Position numbers and translations under genes: made by a program. A stretch of 29,857 bases of DNA. It comes from Pelargonium cotyledonis (lineage: Eukaryota; Streptophyta; Magnoliopsida; Geraniales; Geraniaceae). The number at the start of each line of letters is the position of its first letter. Positions within the stretch are counted from its first letter, which is position 1. The notes under the pieces were generated by a model, which was not told the DNA's origin, did no database searches, and saw only the letters and a program-made list of their open reading frames with translations. The DNA is taken from NCBI GenBank assembly GCA_036897625.1, contig JAYMTA010000398.1, positions 1-29,857 of the forward strand, written 5' to 3'. Positions 13,801 through 21,776 of the stretch are shown here, in pieces.

Positions 13801-16800
13801 TCAGGTATTCAGTAACACTAAGAGCCAGAATGTGACAGTACTTGAACCATAAATTTTACATCCATTCCAACTAAGGAAATAATATTCACTAAAAATCTAG
13901 AAGTAATCAAAAATTTGAAACCAATATAAAATCAATGACGAGTCACTACTCACTTCAGTCACCAACAACATTTTAACATACAACTCTGCCTGATTTAAAC
14001 ACAATTCATATTCTGAAGACCAATTACCATGTAATTTGCACCATAGAGATTTTACCTTCACCATATTCATGAAGCATCATAGGAAGAACAAAAAAGAAAA
14101 AACAATTTTACCCCAACTTTGCAATAGAATCTGAGATTATAGGTATATTGCAAAACTGATGCTCCATTTAAGCTTTTTAAGATACCTGAAGCTATTATTA
14201 AAATTACTGTTGTCTATAATTTCTGGTCAATAGCATAAATGACCTTGATACTCGATAATCTATGCTTAACCAGTAACAAAACAATGTATAATCCATGAGA
14301 GTAGGTCACCAAAAAAAAAAAAAAAACAAAAAAACCTAAAAAGCAATGCAATTTGCAAACTAACCTGATTCAGTTTCCTTCCCAACTGGGGAATGCCACA
14401 ACGATCAGCGAGAGCGTTATATTTCTATTATTAAAAAAAAGAGGCAATGTATACTATCAAAATGCAAGGCAGTCATGAAAAACTAAGTGTTAAGCTTACA
14501 GGTAAGTATGAAACATGCAGGATCAACTCCCAAATAAAAAATAAAGATAGTTTCAGAGTGTTAAGCTTACAGGACTCTTACGGAAGAACTCCGCCTCAGA
14601 TGCCAGTGCATCTGCAATGCTGCGGTTTTGATTAATGTCCTGGAACATAAATGAAATATATGGGGTTTAACTAAATCAAAACGAGAAGACTTGTCAGCAA
14701 AATAAAAATTGAAAGAGAGAAGGAAAGGAAAAAAGGCTGCACTAGTTCAACCCTAAAACTAAAACTACATGGAATGGTCTTACCCACTAAATTTCTAGCA
14801 ATGGGGGAAACTAATTACATCCAACCACTAAGAATTCCATCTTGATTTAGGATAGACTTCAATATTTGACTAAGATTATTATTAGTCTTCCCTCTTCAGT
14901 TATAGTTAAGATTTATGGTATGTAGAATAAAATAGAGAGCTGCTAGCAAACAAATAGGCAGATTTATTATTTTATACCCTATTATTTGTTTTGTCATCAG
15001 TGTACCCTATTCAACCCTTAATTGGTGAGATCTAATTTCCCTAACCTTTTCCTTGTGTCAATGTTTTTGCGTTTGTGTTTGTGTAAGTTAAGTGATTTTT
15101 TTTTCTTTTGCTGGTCTGTATGGGTTGCCACGTCTAAAATAAACTTCCTTGGCATCCAGCACGTTGTCTGTAATATCAACCATCTCGTGAGGCAGCCACT
15201 GGCTTGAGTTTCAATGGTTTATGTGGCACCATTGAACCCCATTTCACTACTTTCAACTTCAAACTGTTCATTACAACTAACCAATTTTTCCCTTCTACTT
15301 CAGATGATATAGAGTGTACCTCTTGTTTTTCTAGTAGAATTAATAAGTATTGGGTTTTGTTTTATTATTATCCATGTCCTGATCAAACAACTGAGGTTCA
15401 CCAAAGAGAATATGACCAATACCCATTCGCACATAACATGAAGCCTCGTCATCCAAGTTACCTCGCATGGTGAATTTCATCAAACATTGAGAAGTATATT
15501 ATACCCTTTCTTTAGCATCCCAATTTCATATGGACCCTCGAGTTTTCTAATAGGAAGCTTCAATTTGTCTACGGCTTCCTTTGAGATGATATTCTACATG
15601 CTTCTTCCATCAATGACATGATCACATATTTTACCCTGGAAGTACCTCATCCAATCTTCCTCTTGCAATTCGATCTTTGATGTCATTACAATTTGAACCA
15701 CCAAGGACTTATTTATACTAGATAAACATCTACTTACTCTATCTTCTGATTTTTCTCAAAAAAGTCACCATAAATTGGATCTAATTCTTCCCACAAAATC
15801 TACTAAGTTAATCCTTCATTGCAAGCAAAAAGATAAGAGTGTCCTCTCCACAAGGAAAGCATTGGATTTGTGACTTGCTGAACTTTTTTGGCTATATGGC
15901 TTATATTCTTGCCTTCGATAGCCCATTTCAACTGCTGCCCCTCTAATTGCTTTGCTAATGGGTTTCAAATAAAGTTTTTATAGCACCACAATGAAAACTC
16001 ACCTTTCAATTACTAATGAATATTGATGAGCATTCTCAATATTTTGTACAAACGGACTACCCCCCACCCTCCAAATTATTTCTATCGTAGAGATTCAAAC
16101 AAGCAAGATAGTGCAAAGTAATTTGTTCATTGCTTTTGGACAACCCAACTTGAATTGATAGGTTATTGAATTGACAAGCAATTATTCTCATACAATTCCA
16201 TCACATATCGGCGCTATATTTTTCATATGCTCTCAAGCATTGGTTTTAAGCTTACTAGCTATTTAACTCTTCCACCATTGAAGCATAATACCCTTCAATT
16301 ACAGCTTTAGAAAATAGACTATCTATCATGGGATTCCATTCAAAGTAATTCTCCAAACCAGCTTCCCAATCCAAATAATCCTTGGCATGTACCTTTCCAC
16401 ATAAACTAGACACAAATTCTTATTCCTCTTCTTCCATTCAAATCAAAAGCATGTAGTAACCGTCCTAGCCAATCACCTCATGCTGCTTGGCTTTATTGTC
16501 CAACATTAGGAAAAAGGGTTCACGTCCTCAACCTCTTCTAGAATCTCAAAGTTGTGGTCATCTTTAGACTTTTCCATTTGGGCTCCCACGGTTCCTGATG
16601 ATGCAAGGTCGGTCAGATCAGGTCAAGTCCTCAACTATTGTCCGCTACTCATCCTAATCTGTTTGTTGGGGCCGGTTGCCTCTACCTCATCTTCTGCCAC
16701 AGCCAGCCATAATTTCAAGCTAAAATTTTTCCAGCAATATAACAGCTCCAAAATACCACTTGGTAGGGGAAAGGAGTAGGTCCATTAGATCTCGGCAATG

Positions 16801-18757
16801 AGGACTAGAATATGGTAGGCTGGGAATGGAACAGATAATTATGGTTCAAAACAAACCATTTGCGAGAAAACTTGTCCACCAACAGCCCCTAATCCTATTT
16901 ATACTAAAGAACATATATCCTAATTACAAGTTATAACTGAATATTAATAATGATCCTCATCAGATATTGAAAACTAATTGTGAAGTAATTGAGTAATTCT
17001 AAACAAGAATCCTGACGGAAGATGGAAAACGATTGTTAAACCAGAATATGATCTAGCATTGCACATATTCCAAATATTATACTTTTTGGAGTTCAAAATA
17101 TTTTGATAATTTTAGATAAAAATCCATGTGCCACGAATAATACATTATTTGTTTCTATTCTAGGATATGATGAAAATTATACGGCTACGGGTATTATAAC
17201 AAGGTATATGATATGAAACAAGTACAAGTTGCAAACTAAAGTTTTTATAAATGCATACCTCCTGACATCGATTTACAACACCAACATAACCAAGTCGAAG
17301 TGGAACAACTTTTCCAAGCAGAAAGTTACAAGCGTCAGTGCCCCTGTCCATTATATCAAGCTACAGAAAAACAAACAAATTTAGCATAGTTCCTGAAGTG
17401 TATAATCAAGATAGTAACTAATGATGATGCAGGGAAGTAAGACAGCTTCTTATTGTAAAAGAGGACAAACACAAACCTTGGTGATGACACCAATTGTTCG
17501 AGAGCCTACAAATCAAAAACGTGTATCAAATGGTAGAGAGCAAAAGATACCTCAAAAGATAGATACAACCAGCCCAAGCTTTGACCTACCAGTTGGATCA
17601 GCTTCTTTAGCCATCTGAAGTGCATCAGAGGTTGCCAAATCAGAATTTGCAGGAGTAACAGCCAGTATTATACAATTTTCTTCCTTGATATGTGCCATTA
17701 TCATCCTTCTGATCCTTGCTTCTATATCGCTAGGTTGATCTCCAACAGGAACCTTAGTAATGCCAGGCAGATCAATGAGGGTCATATTGAGAACATTTGG
17801 AGAGGATATCTTCAACCGAATTTGTTTATCAGAAACTCCTTTATTGGAACCTGCATCTCTTTCAGTCTCAGCCTGCAGTATCGAACAACATGCTCAAAAA
17901 AATTGCTTGTAACCATTTAAATTATGTTATTTTTCACAAGATAGATTGTGTGCTCGTGTCATACTGATTTTTTTCTACTTAACCCCCTTTCCGAAATTGT
18001 CTAACTAGCATTCAAGGTTTCTTTGTTTTGTATACCAAAGAGTATGCACAGACAAAGGACCTATAATAAGTATGTCTACTATCATTGCAGTCATTGCGTA
18101 AATTACAAGTAGTCATTTTCATCCTGCTTTACATCTCCATTTTTGCAAAGAAAAGTTTGGCTTCTTTCGTACATGTTAGCTTTAACAGGGATTCAAATTC
18201 CATCCATTAGCTTTCCATAAGCAGAACAGCTGCATTGCCGAACCAAGGTTCAGCAGAAACTGAGTTTTGTAAAATTGGTGGAGTAGCTTAATATGTATGA
18301 CCCAAATTGTATCATCAATCCATTGTTACAATGGAGCACAAAATAATTACAATACTTCACCGAAATGAATATCAACTGAAAGCTATGGTACCTGTATTTC
18401 TCTGCAAACCTCAGAAAAGTCAAAGAAGCGCTTCCCGGGCAAATGGCGAAACTCGCCCCATTCTCTGCCATCATCGTCCGGCGTTCGAGGGCGATCCTCT
18501 AGCATGAGAACGAGCGGCCTCCGGGTGCATATGTCGCAGCCACGGGGAAGAAAGTCACGGCCAACGAGCGCTTCGAGGACGCTGGACTTGCCGCTGCTCT
18601 GGCTGCCAACGACGGCGACGTGGGGAAGAGAAATCTTGGCCAAATCGGCCCTGACGGGAGCGAGAATGTCCTGGAGGCGGTTGATGATGGGGATGACGGA
18701 GGAGCCAATTGAAGAAGTGGCAGTGAGGTTGGCATTGGGATTAGCCTCTTCACCCAT
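1831..18757 (-). CDS. DRP3: Dynamin-related protein 3 (DRP3A/DRP3B type), 20 exons, complete
   Basis: Large GTPase of the dynamin family; DRP3 proteins assemble on mitochondria and peroxisomes and drive their fission. Coding exons on the minus strand, 5' to 3': 18757-18392, 17872-17590, 17505-17477, 17360-17259, 14639-14571, 14424-14365, 13152-13039, 10698-10650, 9659-9550, 8931-8839, 8720-8628, 8540-8403, 6782-6690, 6091-6020, 4417-4378, 3680-3538, 3435-3292, 3188-3136, 2523-2424, 1959-1831. All introns are GT-AG and the joined frame has 759 codons plus TAG. Visible motifs: P-loop GSQSSGKS (51-58), switch threonine in DICTRRP (78), DLPG (156-159), TKLD (225-228), VVNR (near 256), middle domain with [10 protein letters not shown] and EVDPCEDL (about 377-402), [13 protein letters not shown] (504-516), GED with [16 protein letters not shown] (about 638-653). 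There is no PH or proline-rich domain, which fits DRP3 rather than DRP2. The start is the only in-frame ATG ahead of the P-loop, in a good context (G at -3 and +4). From memory of DRP3A/B, the protein is somewhat shorter (759 versus about 780-808), with a shorter linker after residue 527 and a short C-terminus. The middle domain is more divergent than the G domain, so A or B cannot be assigned. Confidence 0.5.
2001..2038. repeat. Perfect 19-bp tandem duplication in DRP3 intron 19
   Basis: The 19-bp unit AAGGCTGCTACATATGATG occurs twice head to tail (2001-2019 and 2020-2038). It lies just inside intron 19, 42 bp beyond the intron's 3' splice site at exon 20. It is probably a recent replication slippage product. 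Confidence 0.5.
4510..5858 (+). mobile_element. TRIM-like LTR retroelement in DRP3 intron 14, left LTR interrupted
   Basis: Two related blocks flank a short non-coding interior. The right LTR is 5698-5858 (161 bp, starts TG, ends CCGTGGCA). The left LTR starts at 4510 (TGGCCGTCGGATGCT) and ends at 5308 (CCGTGACA). Shared landmarks include TGCTTATTTACATG, CTCCCTCCAAACTG and GTTCTCTC. Two bases after the left LTR lies TGGTATTAGAGCCA (5311-5324), close to the initiator-Met tRNA primer site used by plant LTR elements. The interior (5309-5697) has no gag or pol, as in TRIM elements. The left LTR is split by about 620 bp of foreign DNA (see 4552-5170). I could not find a matching 5-bp target duplication, so the outer ends are approximate. 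It lies antisense to the host gene. Confidence 0.5.
4552..5170. mobile_element. Insertion nested in the left LTR of the intron-14 element
   Basis: Comparing the two LTRs shows that this AT-rich block is absent from the right LTR. At the edges, ATGATGCAGG (ending 4551) and AGGATGCTGG (5171-5180) look like a diverged target duplication of about 9-10 bp. Inside, GTCCGACATCGATAC (near 4602) and the complement of GTATCCATGTCGCACC (near 5124) form an imperfect inverted repeat. It has no coding capacity, so it is probably a small non-autonomous DNA transposon. Family unassigned. Confidence 0.5.
7330..7618 (-). mobile_element. Degraded TRIM-like retroelement in DRP3 intron 12
   Basis: Two diverged LTR-like blocks (about 7330-7428 and 7511-7618) share AAGTGGAGGGCC, TATCAAG and CAATGTGGGA-type segments with the better preserved element at 9211-9539. 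Between them lies a CT- and GC-richer interior (CTCACACTCCCC..., 7429-7510), the position of the polypurine tract and primer site in minus-strand orientation. The ends have drifted and no clear target duplication is visible. It is a relative of the intron-9 TRIM, inserted earlier. Confidence 0.5.
9211..9539 (-). mobile_element. TRIM retrotransposon with intact target duplication in DRP3 intron 9
   Basis: LTRs at 9425-9539 (5' LTR on the minus strand, 115 bp) and 9211-9317 (3' LTR, 107 bp) both begin TGTTAAT and end TTAACA. They share CGCTACTTGATATA-like and CCTCCACCTATCAGCT-like segments. Immediately after the 5' LTR is TGGTATTAAATCTGGCTC, resembling the Met-tRNA primer site. The 3' LTR is preceded by AAGGGGAG, a good polypurine tract. 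The interior is only 107 bp with no coding capacity. A perfect 5-bp duplication GATTG flanks it (9206-9210 and 9540-9544). It sits in the same orientation as the DRP3 gene, and its 5' LTR begins at the 11th base of the intron. Confidence 0.5.
9861..9900. repeat. Perfect 20-bp tandem duplication in DRP3 intron 8
   Basis: The unit GGTTAGGTCAAGTGGAGACT is present twice without mismatch (9861-9880, 9881-9900), about 200 bp upstream of exon 9 in gene orientation. No function is apparent. Confidence 0.5.
10870..11165. mobile_element. MITE-like hairpin element in DRP3 intron 7
   Basis: A strong internal inverted repeat has arms at about 10932-10970 and 10981-11020, sharing GAATTGAAATATT, CTGAATATTTCAAATTCTA and their complements around a 10-bp loop. 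Weaker outer ends (GGTTGTTCATTTAA near 10874 and the complement of TAGCTAAACGAATGG near 11140) also pair. This is the layout of a small non-autonomous DNA transposon. Boundaries and family are uncertain, and no target duplication was fixed. Confidence 0.5.
11166..13038. other. Remainder of DRP3 intron 7, very AT-rich
   Basis: I see no gene here. Three copies of an AGCTTATTTAATT motif occur at about 11630, 11737 and 11771. The block from about 11700 to 12640 is exceptionally AT-rich and may be further decayed transposon DNA, but I could not identify it. Confidence 0.5.
13153..14364. other. DRP3 intron 6, nothing recognised
   Basis: About 1.2 kb of AT-rich intron between exons 6 and 7. The plus-strand frame 13138-13323 overlaps the antisense of exon 7 and has no recognisable domain. 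I identified no mobile element with confidence. Confidence 0.5.
15350..16760 (-). pseudogene. Ty3/gypsy gag-protease relic in DRP3 intron 4
   Basis: On the minus strand, about 16380-16265 reads [18 protein letters not shown] with following residues [12 protein letters not shown]. This is the conserved plant gypsy gag stretch of type DYLxWExxxExxFEW. Further along, about 15640-15440 reads an aspartic-protease segment, [21 protein letters not shown] and [16 protein letters not shown], matching the usual VIIDGGSCENIIS...KLGLP region. The catalytic context DGGS has become DGRS and a stop replaces the next position. [16 protein letters not shown] segment with ILFG follows. Multiple stops and gaps show decay, and no reverse transcriptase or integrase is seen here. 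Proteins of this type are retrotransposon polyproteins. Confidence 0.5.
16761..17150 (-). mobile_element. Probable 5' LTR of the intron-4 gypsy relic
   Basis: On the minus strand this stretch carries a TATAAATAGG box (about 16900) and ends CTACCA just before AG and TGGTATTTTGGAGC (16758-16745), which resembles a Met-tRNA primer site. The gag relic begins downstream. That order (LTR, primer site, gag, protease) supports a 5' LTR. I did not locate the matching 3' LTR in the window, and the outer boundary near 17150 is a guess. Confidence 0.5.
17873..18391. other. DRP3 intron 1, nothing recognised
   Basis: About 520 bp between exon 1 (ends CAG at 18392) and exon 2 (begins after TGCAG at 17873). 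It is AT-rich with no recognisable element. A first intron can carry regulatory signals, but none can be read by eye. Confidence 0.5.
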
Positions 18758-19115
18758 TGCTGGTGAAAAGGAAGGAGATGAAGGTTCGTATTGTAATGTA
18801 TTGATTGGTAGCTTTAGGGTCAAGGAAGAGGAAGGTGGAGAGAGAGAGGGTAGGGTTTAAAGGGTGTGTTCTTGGGGAAGAAGAAAAGGACTCCCTTTAT
18901 TTCTGGTTGTTTGATTTGATGTGACCTGTGTGTGTTGTGTGTGTTGTGTGCGAGGGAGAGAGAAGCAGGTGCTGAGGGAGGTGTCGCTCCAGTGCTGGGT
19001 AAGACGAAGCGGGTACAGATATTCATAGGACCCATCAACAGTCACTGGGTTCCTATGTACCCTTTTCAGTAGGACCCTTTTAGCAGCCAACCACTTGAAA
19101 AAGATAACCTTAATC
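18758..19115 (-). promoter_or_regulatory. DRP3 5' leader and proximal promoter
   Basis: The 358 bp between the hAT element and the ATG must hold the 5' leader and core promoter. It is rich in CT/GA runs (complement of GAGAGAGAGGG near 18840) and has a GTGTGTGTTGTGTGTGTTGTG stretch (about 18927-18948), a common composition for plant leaders. An imperfect 34-bp palindrome with arms CATAGGACCC and GGGTTCCTATG spans 19024-19057. No confident TATA box was found, so the transcription start is not assigned. Confidence 0.5.
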
Positions 19116-19685
19116 TAGAGTTGGCAATTTAGGTCATAACACGCGACAGACCACGAACACGACATGAAATAAGTATGTTTGGACTCAAAAAATTATCAAT
19201 CGTGTCGTGTTCGTGTTTGGCCGCCCAACACGATTAATATTCGTGTCGTGTTCGTGTTGAGCTCATAAACTACGCACGCACGATTAATTAATCGTGCCAC
19301 AACACGACACGATTAAGGATTTTCAATAGTAATTTTACCTAAAATATAACCCTTTGTTATATCATATTATCATATTACTATTTGCAATCAAACTTCTTTT
19401 TTTATTGTTTATCTTTGTGAATTTATTCGTGCTGGGTCGTGTAGTGTTGTGTCGTGCTAAACATGCAAACCCTCACCCATTCACTTAAACGTGTTACTCG
19501 TGTCGTGTCAACACAACTCATTTAGTTATCGTGTTAATGTGTCGTGTTCATGTTTTGTGTTCATAATCGTGTCGTGTTCGTATTGGGCTGTGCAGCACGA
19601 TTGTTAATCGTGTCGTGTTCGTGTTGGGTCGTGCAGCAAATAAAAAACCTCCAACACGACACGCACGCACGAATTGTCAACCCTA
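19116..19685. mobile_element. Non-autonomous hAT element (570 bp) upstream of DRP3
   Basis: The ends are TAGAGTTGGCAAT (19116-) and the complement of ATTGTCAACCCTA (-19685), the TAGGGTTGRCAAT-type terminal repeat of plant hAT elements. It is flanked by CCTTAATC (19108-19115) and CCTGAATC (19686-19693), an 8-bp target duplication with one change, as expected for hAT. The subterminal regions are packed with GTGTCGTGTTCGTG motifs in both orientations (near 19201, 19243, 19567, 19611), the usual arrangement for transposase binding. There is no open frame for a transposase. Confidence 0.5.
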
Positions 19686-20020
19686 CCTGAATCGCTCACG
19701 GTTTAAACGTTTTGGATTCTCTTTCATGTCTCGAGTTCAGACCTTTTTACCAACGGTATAAGGCGTTATGAGTTGAATGGGAAGAATTATTCTTGTTGTG
19801 TAGGTCAACTGATAAGAAAAATAAAAATGGGCAGTAACCCAAAATAGTTATCTATTTAAAGACCAAAACTTGTTGGTCGAACGGTTTGAGTGTTTTGGTT
19901 TTTCATTGAGGTTTCAAACTCGAGTTGTTTGTCGATGGTATGAGATGGGTTAGGGTTTGGGTGAAATGGGAGACCTATTTTTTTTTTGTGTAGCTTGACT
20001 TATAAAAAAAACATGGTAAA
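19686..20020 (+). repeat. Two diverged SINE-like direct repeats
   Basis: Blocks 19694-19829 and about 19870-20015 share the order CACGGTTTAAACGTTTTGG / AACGGTTTGAGTGTTTTGG, a CTCGAGTT core, a GGTATAAG / GGTATGAG segment, TTGTGTAGGTCAAC / TTGTGTAGCTTGAC, and an A-rich end. The left part (TGGTCGAACGG with GGTTTCAAACTCGA) resembles A- and B-box sequence of a tRNA-derived SINE. The first copy seems to have been split by the hAT insertion. Similarity is modest (roughly 60% by eye) and target duplications were not resolved. Confidence 0.5.
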
Positions 20021-20021
20021 A

Positions 20022-20385
20022 GTCTCAGTTAGATCCTTGAACTATCATATTTCGACCAATTTAGTCCCTTAACTTTTTTAGCATGAAATAGTACCTGAAC
20101 TTTCGTATTTCGACCCAAAATAGTCCATAAACTTTCGTGTTTCGAATCAATTTGGTACATGAACTTTCAAATATTGGACCTAATTTTGAAAAGTTCAGGG
20201 ATCAAATTGAGTCAATATTTGAAAGTCGATGAACTACTGTATTTCAGGTTTTAAAAAAAAAGGTGAATGACCAAATTGGGTTGAAACACGAAAGTTTATG
20301 GCCTATTTTGTTTAAAGAAGCTCATGGACTAAATTGGGTCAAAACATGAAAATATATGGACCCTTTATTTCTCATCTTAAATGGT
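20022..20385. mobile_element. MITE-like inverted-repeat element
   Basis: The left half (ATTTCGACCAATTTAGTCC, AACTTTCGTATTTCGACCC) is complementary to the right half (GGACTAAATTGGGTCAAAAC, GGGTTGAAACACGAAAGTTT), so the whole stretch can fold back on itself around about 20190. It is composed of repeats of the family 'A-AATT-AGTCCnTGAACTTT', common in plants, and has no coding capacity. A second copy of this repeat family lies at 29440-29654. Exact ends and target duplications were not fixed. Confidence 0.5.
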
Positions 20386-20427
20386 TGGAAAGTTGCATAA
20401 CTTTTCCACCATTTATTTCTCATTTTG

Positions 20428-20620
20428 GTGTCGTTTGGCAACGGAAATGTAAATTTCCCGAAATGTCAGCTTTTTTGGAAAAGTCGTTAAAAGACATTTG
20501 ACAAATTGAAAAGTGAAGGGAAAATGTAGAATCCCGAATTGTGGAAAGTGAATATTATTTTTGGTTATTAGTTGTAAAAATGAGGTAAATAGTTGGAAAA
20601 TATTGAATAATTATTTATTT
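20428..20620 (+). repeat. Left arm of a large outer inverted repeat
   Basis: Starts GTGTCGTTTGGCAACGG and aligns, in reverse complement, with 28095-28290 (GTATCGTTTGACAACGG on the minus strand). Further matching blocks are ACATTTGACAAATTGAAA, AAAGTGAATA, TTGTAAAAATG and GAAAATATTG. Identity is about two thirds by eye. It could be the terminal repeat of an older DNA transposon into which the MULE jumped, or one of two related elements inserted in opposite orientation. Confidence 0.5.
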
Positions 20621-21018
20621 GTCCTTTGAGTTTAAATATCTTTTGCTGATTTTCTATTTAATTTTTTACTTGTATAAATAATTATTTTGACTCATATGAA
20701 AATTCAAATAATAAAAATTATCAAATATCATACATTATCATACATATTAAATTAATAAAGTATTCACAACTAAGTTTTATTTTGTGTTATATTTACAATA
20801 TTGAACTATTATTTGATAAATTAGTGAAAATGTTAGATAAATATGATACTTTTCACTCAAATGACATGAGTCATATTTTTGGAAAAGTAAGGATATTATG
20901 GACATTTAATATAAAAAATGAAGGGTATAAAAGTCATGTGACTTACCCGCCACATGAGAAAGTACATGGGATTTTAGAATCTCACCTCCCCATGAGATTT
21001 TAGATTCTCATGTACATG
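20621..21018. other. AT-rich stretch between outer repeat and MULE
   Basis: No gene is recognised here. Close to the MULE, short inverted matches such as CATGAGAAAGTACATG and AGATTCTCATGTACATG (20955-21018) can pair, suggesting the remains of another small inverted-repeat element that the MULE interrupted. Confidence 0.5.
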
Positions 21019-21027
21019 AAAAAATTA
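21019..21027. repeat. MULE target-site duplication, left copy
   Basis: AAAAAATTA, identical to 26872-26880. Nine base pairs is the usual duplication length for Mutator-like elements. It fixes the element's ends. Confidence 0.5.
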
Positions 21028-21141
21028 GGGTAAATTACAAATAGCCCCCATGAACTTATCACTTAAAACACCCAGCCCCGAAGAAGTCAAATTCATTTCA
21101 ATTAATCACGTAGAAGTAGCCACTTAACGATTCCATCTCTC
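21028..21141 (+). repeat. MULE left terminal inverted repeat
   Basis: 114 bp matching the reverse complement of 26758-26871, including the perfect run TTCATTTCAATTAATCACG and GTAGAAGTAGCCACTTAA. In MULEs the terminal repeats hold transposase binding sites and outward or inward promoters. The downstream 200 bp (21180-21400) is GC-richer and probably a transcript leader. Confidence 0.5.
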
Positions 21142-21408
21142 ATAACCGTTAGTAGGAAGTGGAAAGACCAAATTACCCCCGAGCTCGAGCTGTTGATTAT
21201 GATAGTAGTCATTGTTCTTGGTTGTGGTTTTGTTGAGAACGAAGTGAAAAGGCGAAGAGGAAGTGTTGCACGAAGGTGAGGAGGTAGTGTTTTGGTGTGG
21301 TCAATACGGTGAAGAGGTCTCGACGACGAGAAGGGTGTTGCCGGCGGTTGTCGGAGACGGCGTTGTCGAGGAAGGAAAATGTCACGAAGGAGGTAAGTAG
21401 TAGAATCT

Positions 21409-21776
21409 GTAAATTAGGGATTTAGACAGCATGATTTTAGTTTCATATGTTTGTTAATCAATAATAAGGGCTTGATTTTGTTGGCATTGAGTTAGAACTG
21501 ATGATTTTCAAGTGATTAGGGCAAAATTAGTCAAATTTGGGTCTGTTTAAGATTAGGTCAAAATTTTCCCAATTGTTGTCCTAATGTATCTGGAAACAAC
21601 ATTGTGGAGATAAAATTAGTAGGTTATTAGTGATAAATTGCAGTGTTTGTAACTGATGAATTTTACAATTTAGGGGTTTGTAAATTAGGGGTTTACACGG
21701 CATGATTTTAGTTTCATATGTTTGTTAATCAGTAATTAGGGCTTGATTTTGTTGGTATTGAGTTAGAACTGATGAT
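21409..21776 (+). repeat. Direct duplication in the MULE 5' leader
   Basis: 21409-21504 and 21679-21776 are near-identical copies (TGTAAATTAGGG..., GCATGATTTTAGTTTCATAT, GGGCTTGATTTTGTTGG, GAGTTAGAACTGATGAT), spaced 270 bp. The second copy ends exactly where the recognisable transposase reading frame begins. It probably duplicates the end of a 5' intron, so either copy could supply the 3' splice site. Confidence 0.5.

Noticed and set aside
15204..15473. Plus-strand 89-codon open frame in intron 4
   Set aside because: The minus strand here reads as gypsy protease sequence ([13 protein letters not shown]), so the plus frame is a shadow.
18758..18823. Extension of the DRP3 protein upstream to 18823
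   Set aside because: The frame is open, but the codon at 18823 is TTG and there is no upstream in-frame ATG in that stretch; the ATG at 18757 has a good context and gives an N-terminus of plausible DRP3 length.
18504..18860. Plus-strand open frame of 118 codons over DRP3 exon 1
   Set aside because: It is the antisense shadow of the GC-rich first exon, which has clear dynamin G-domain motifs on the minus strand.
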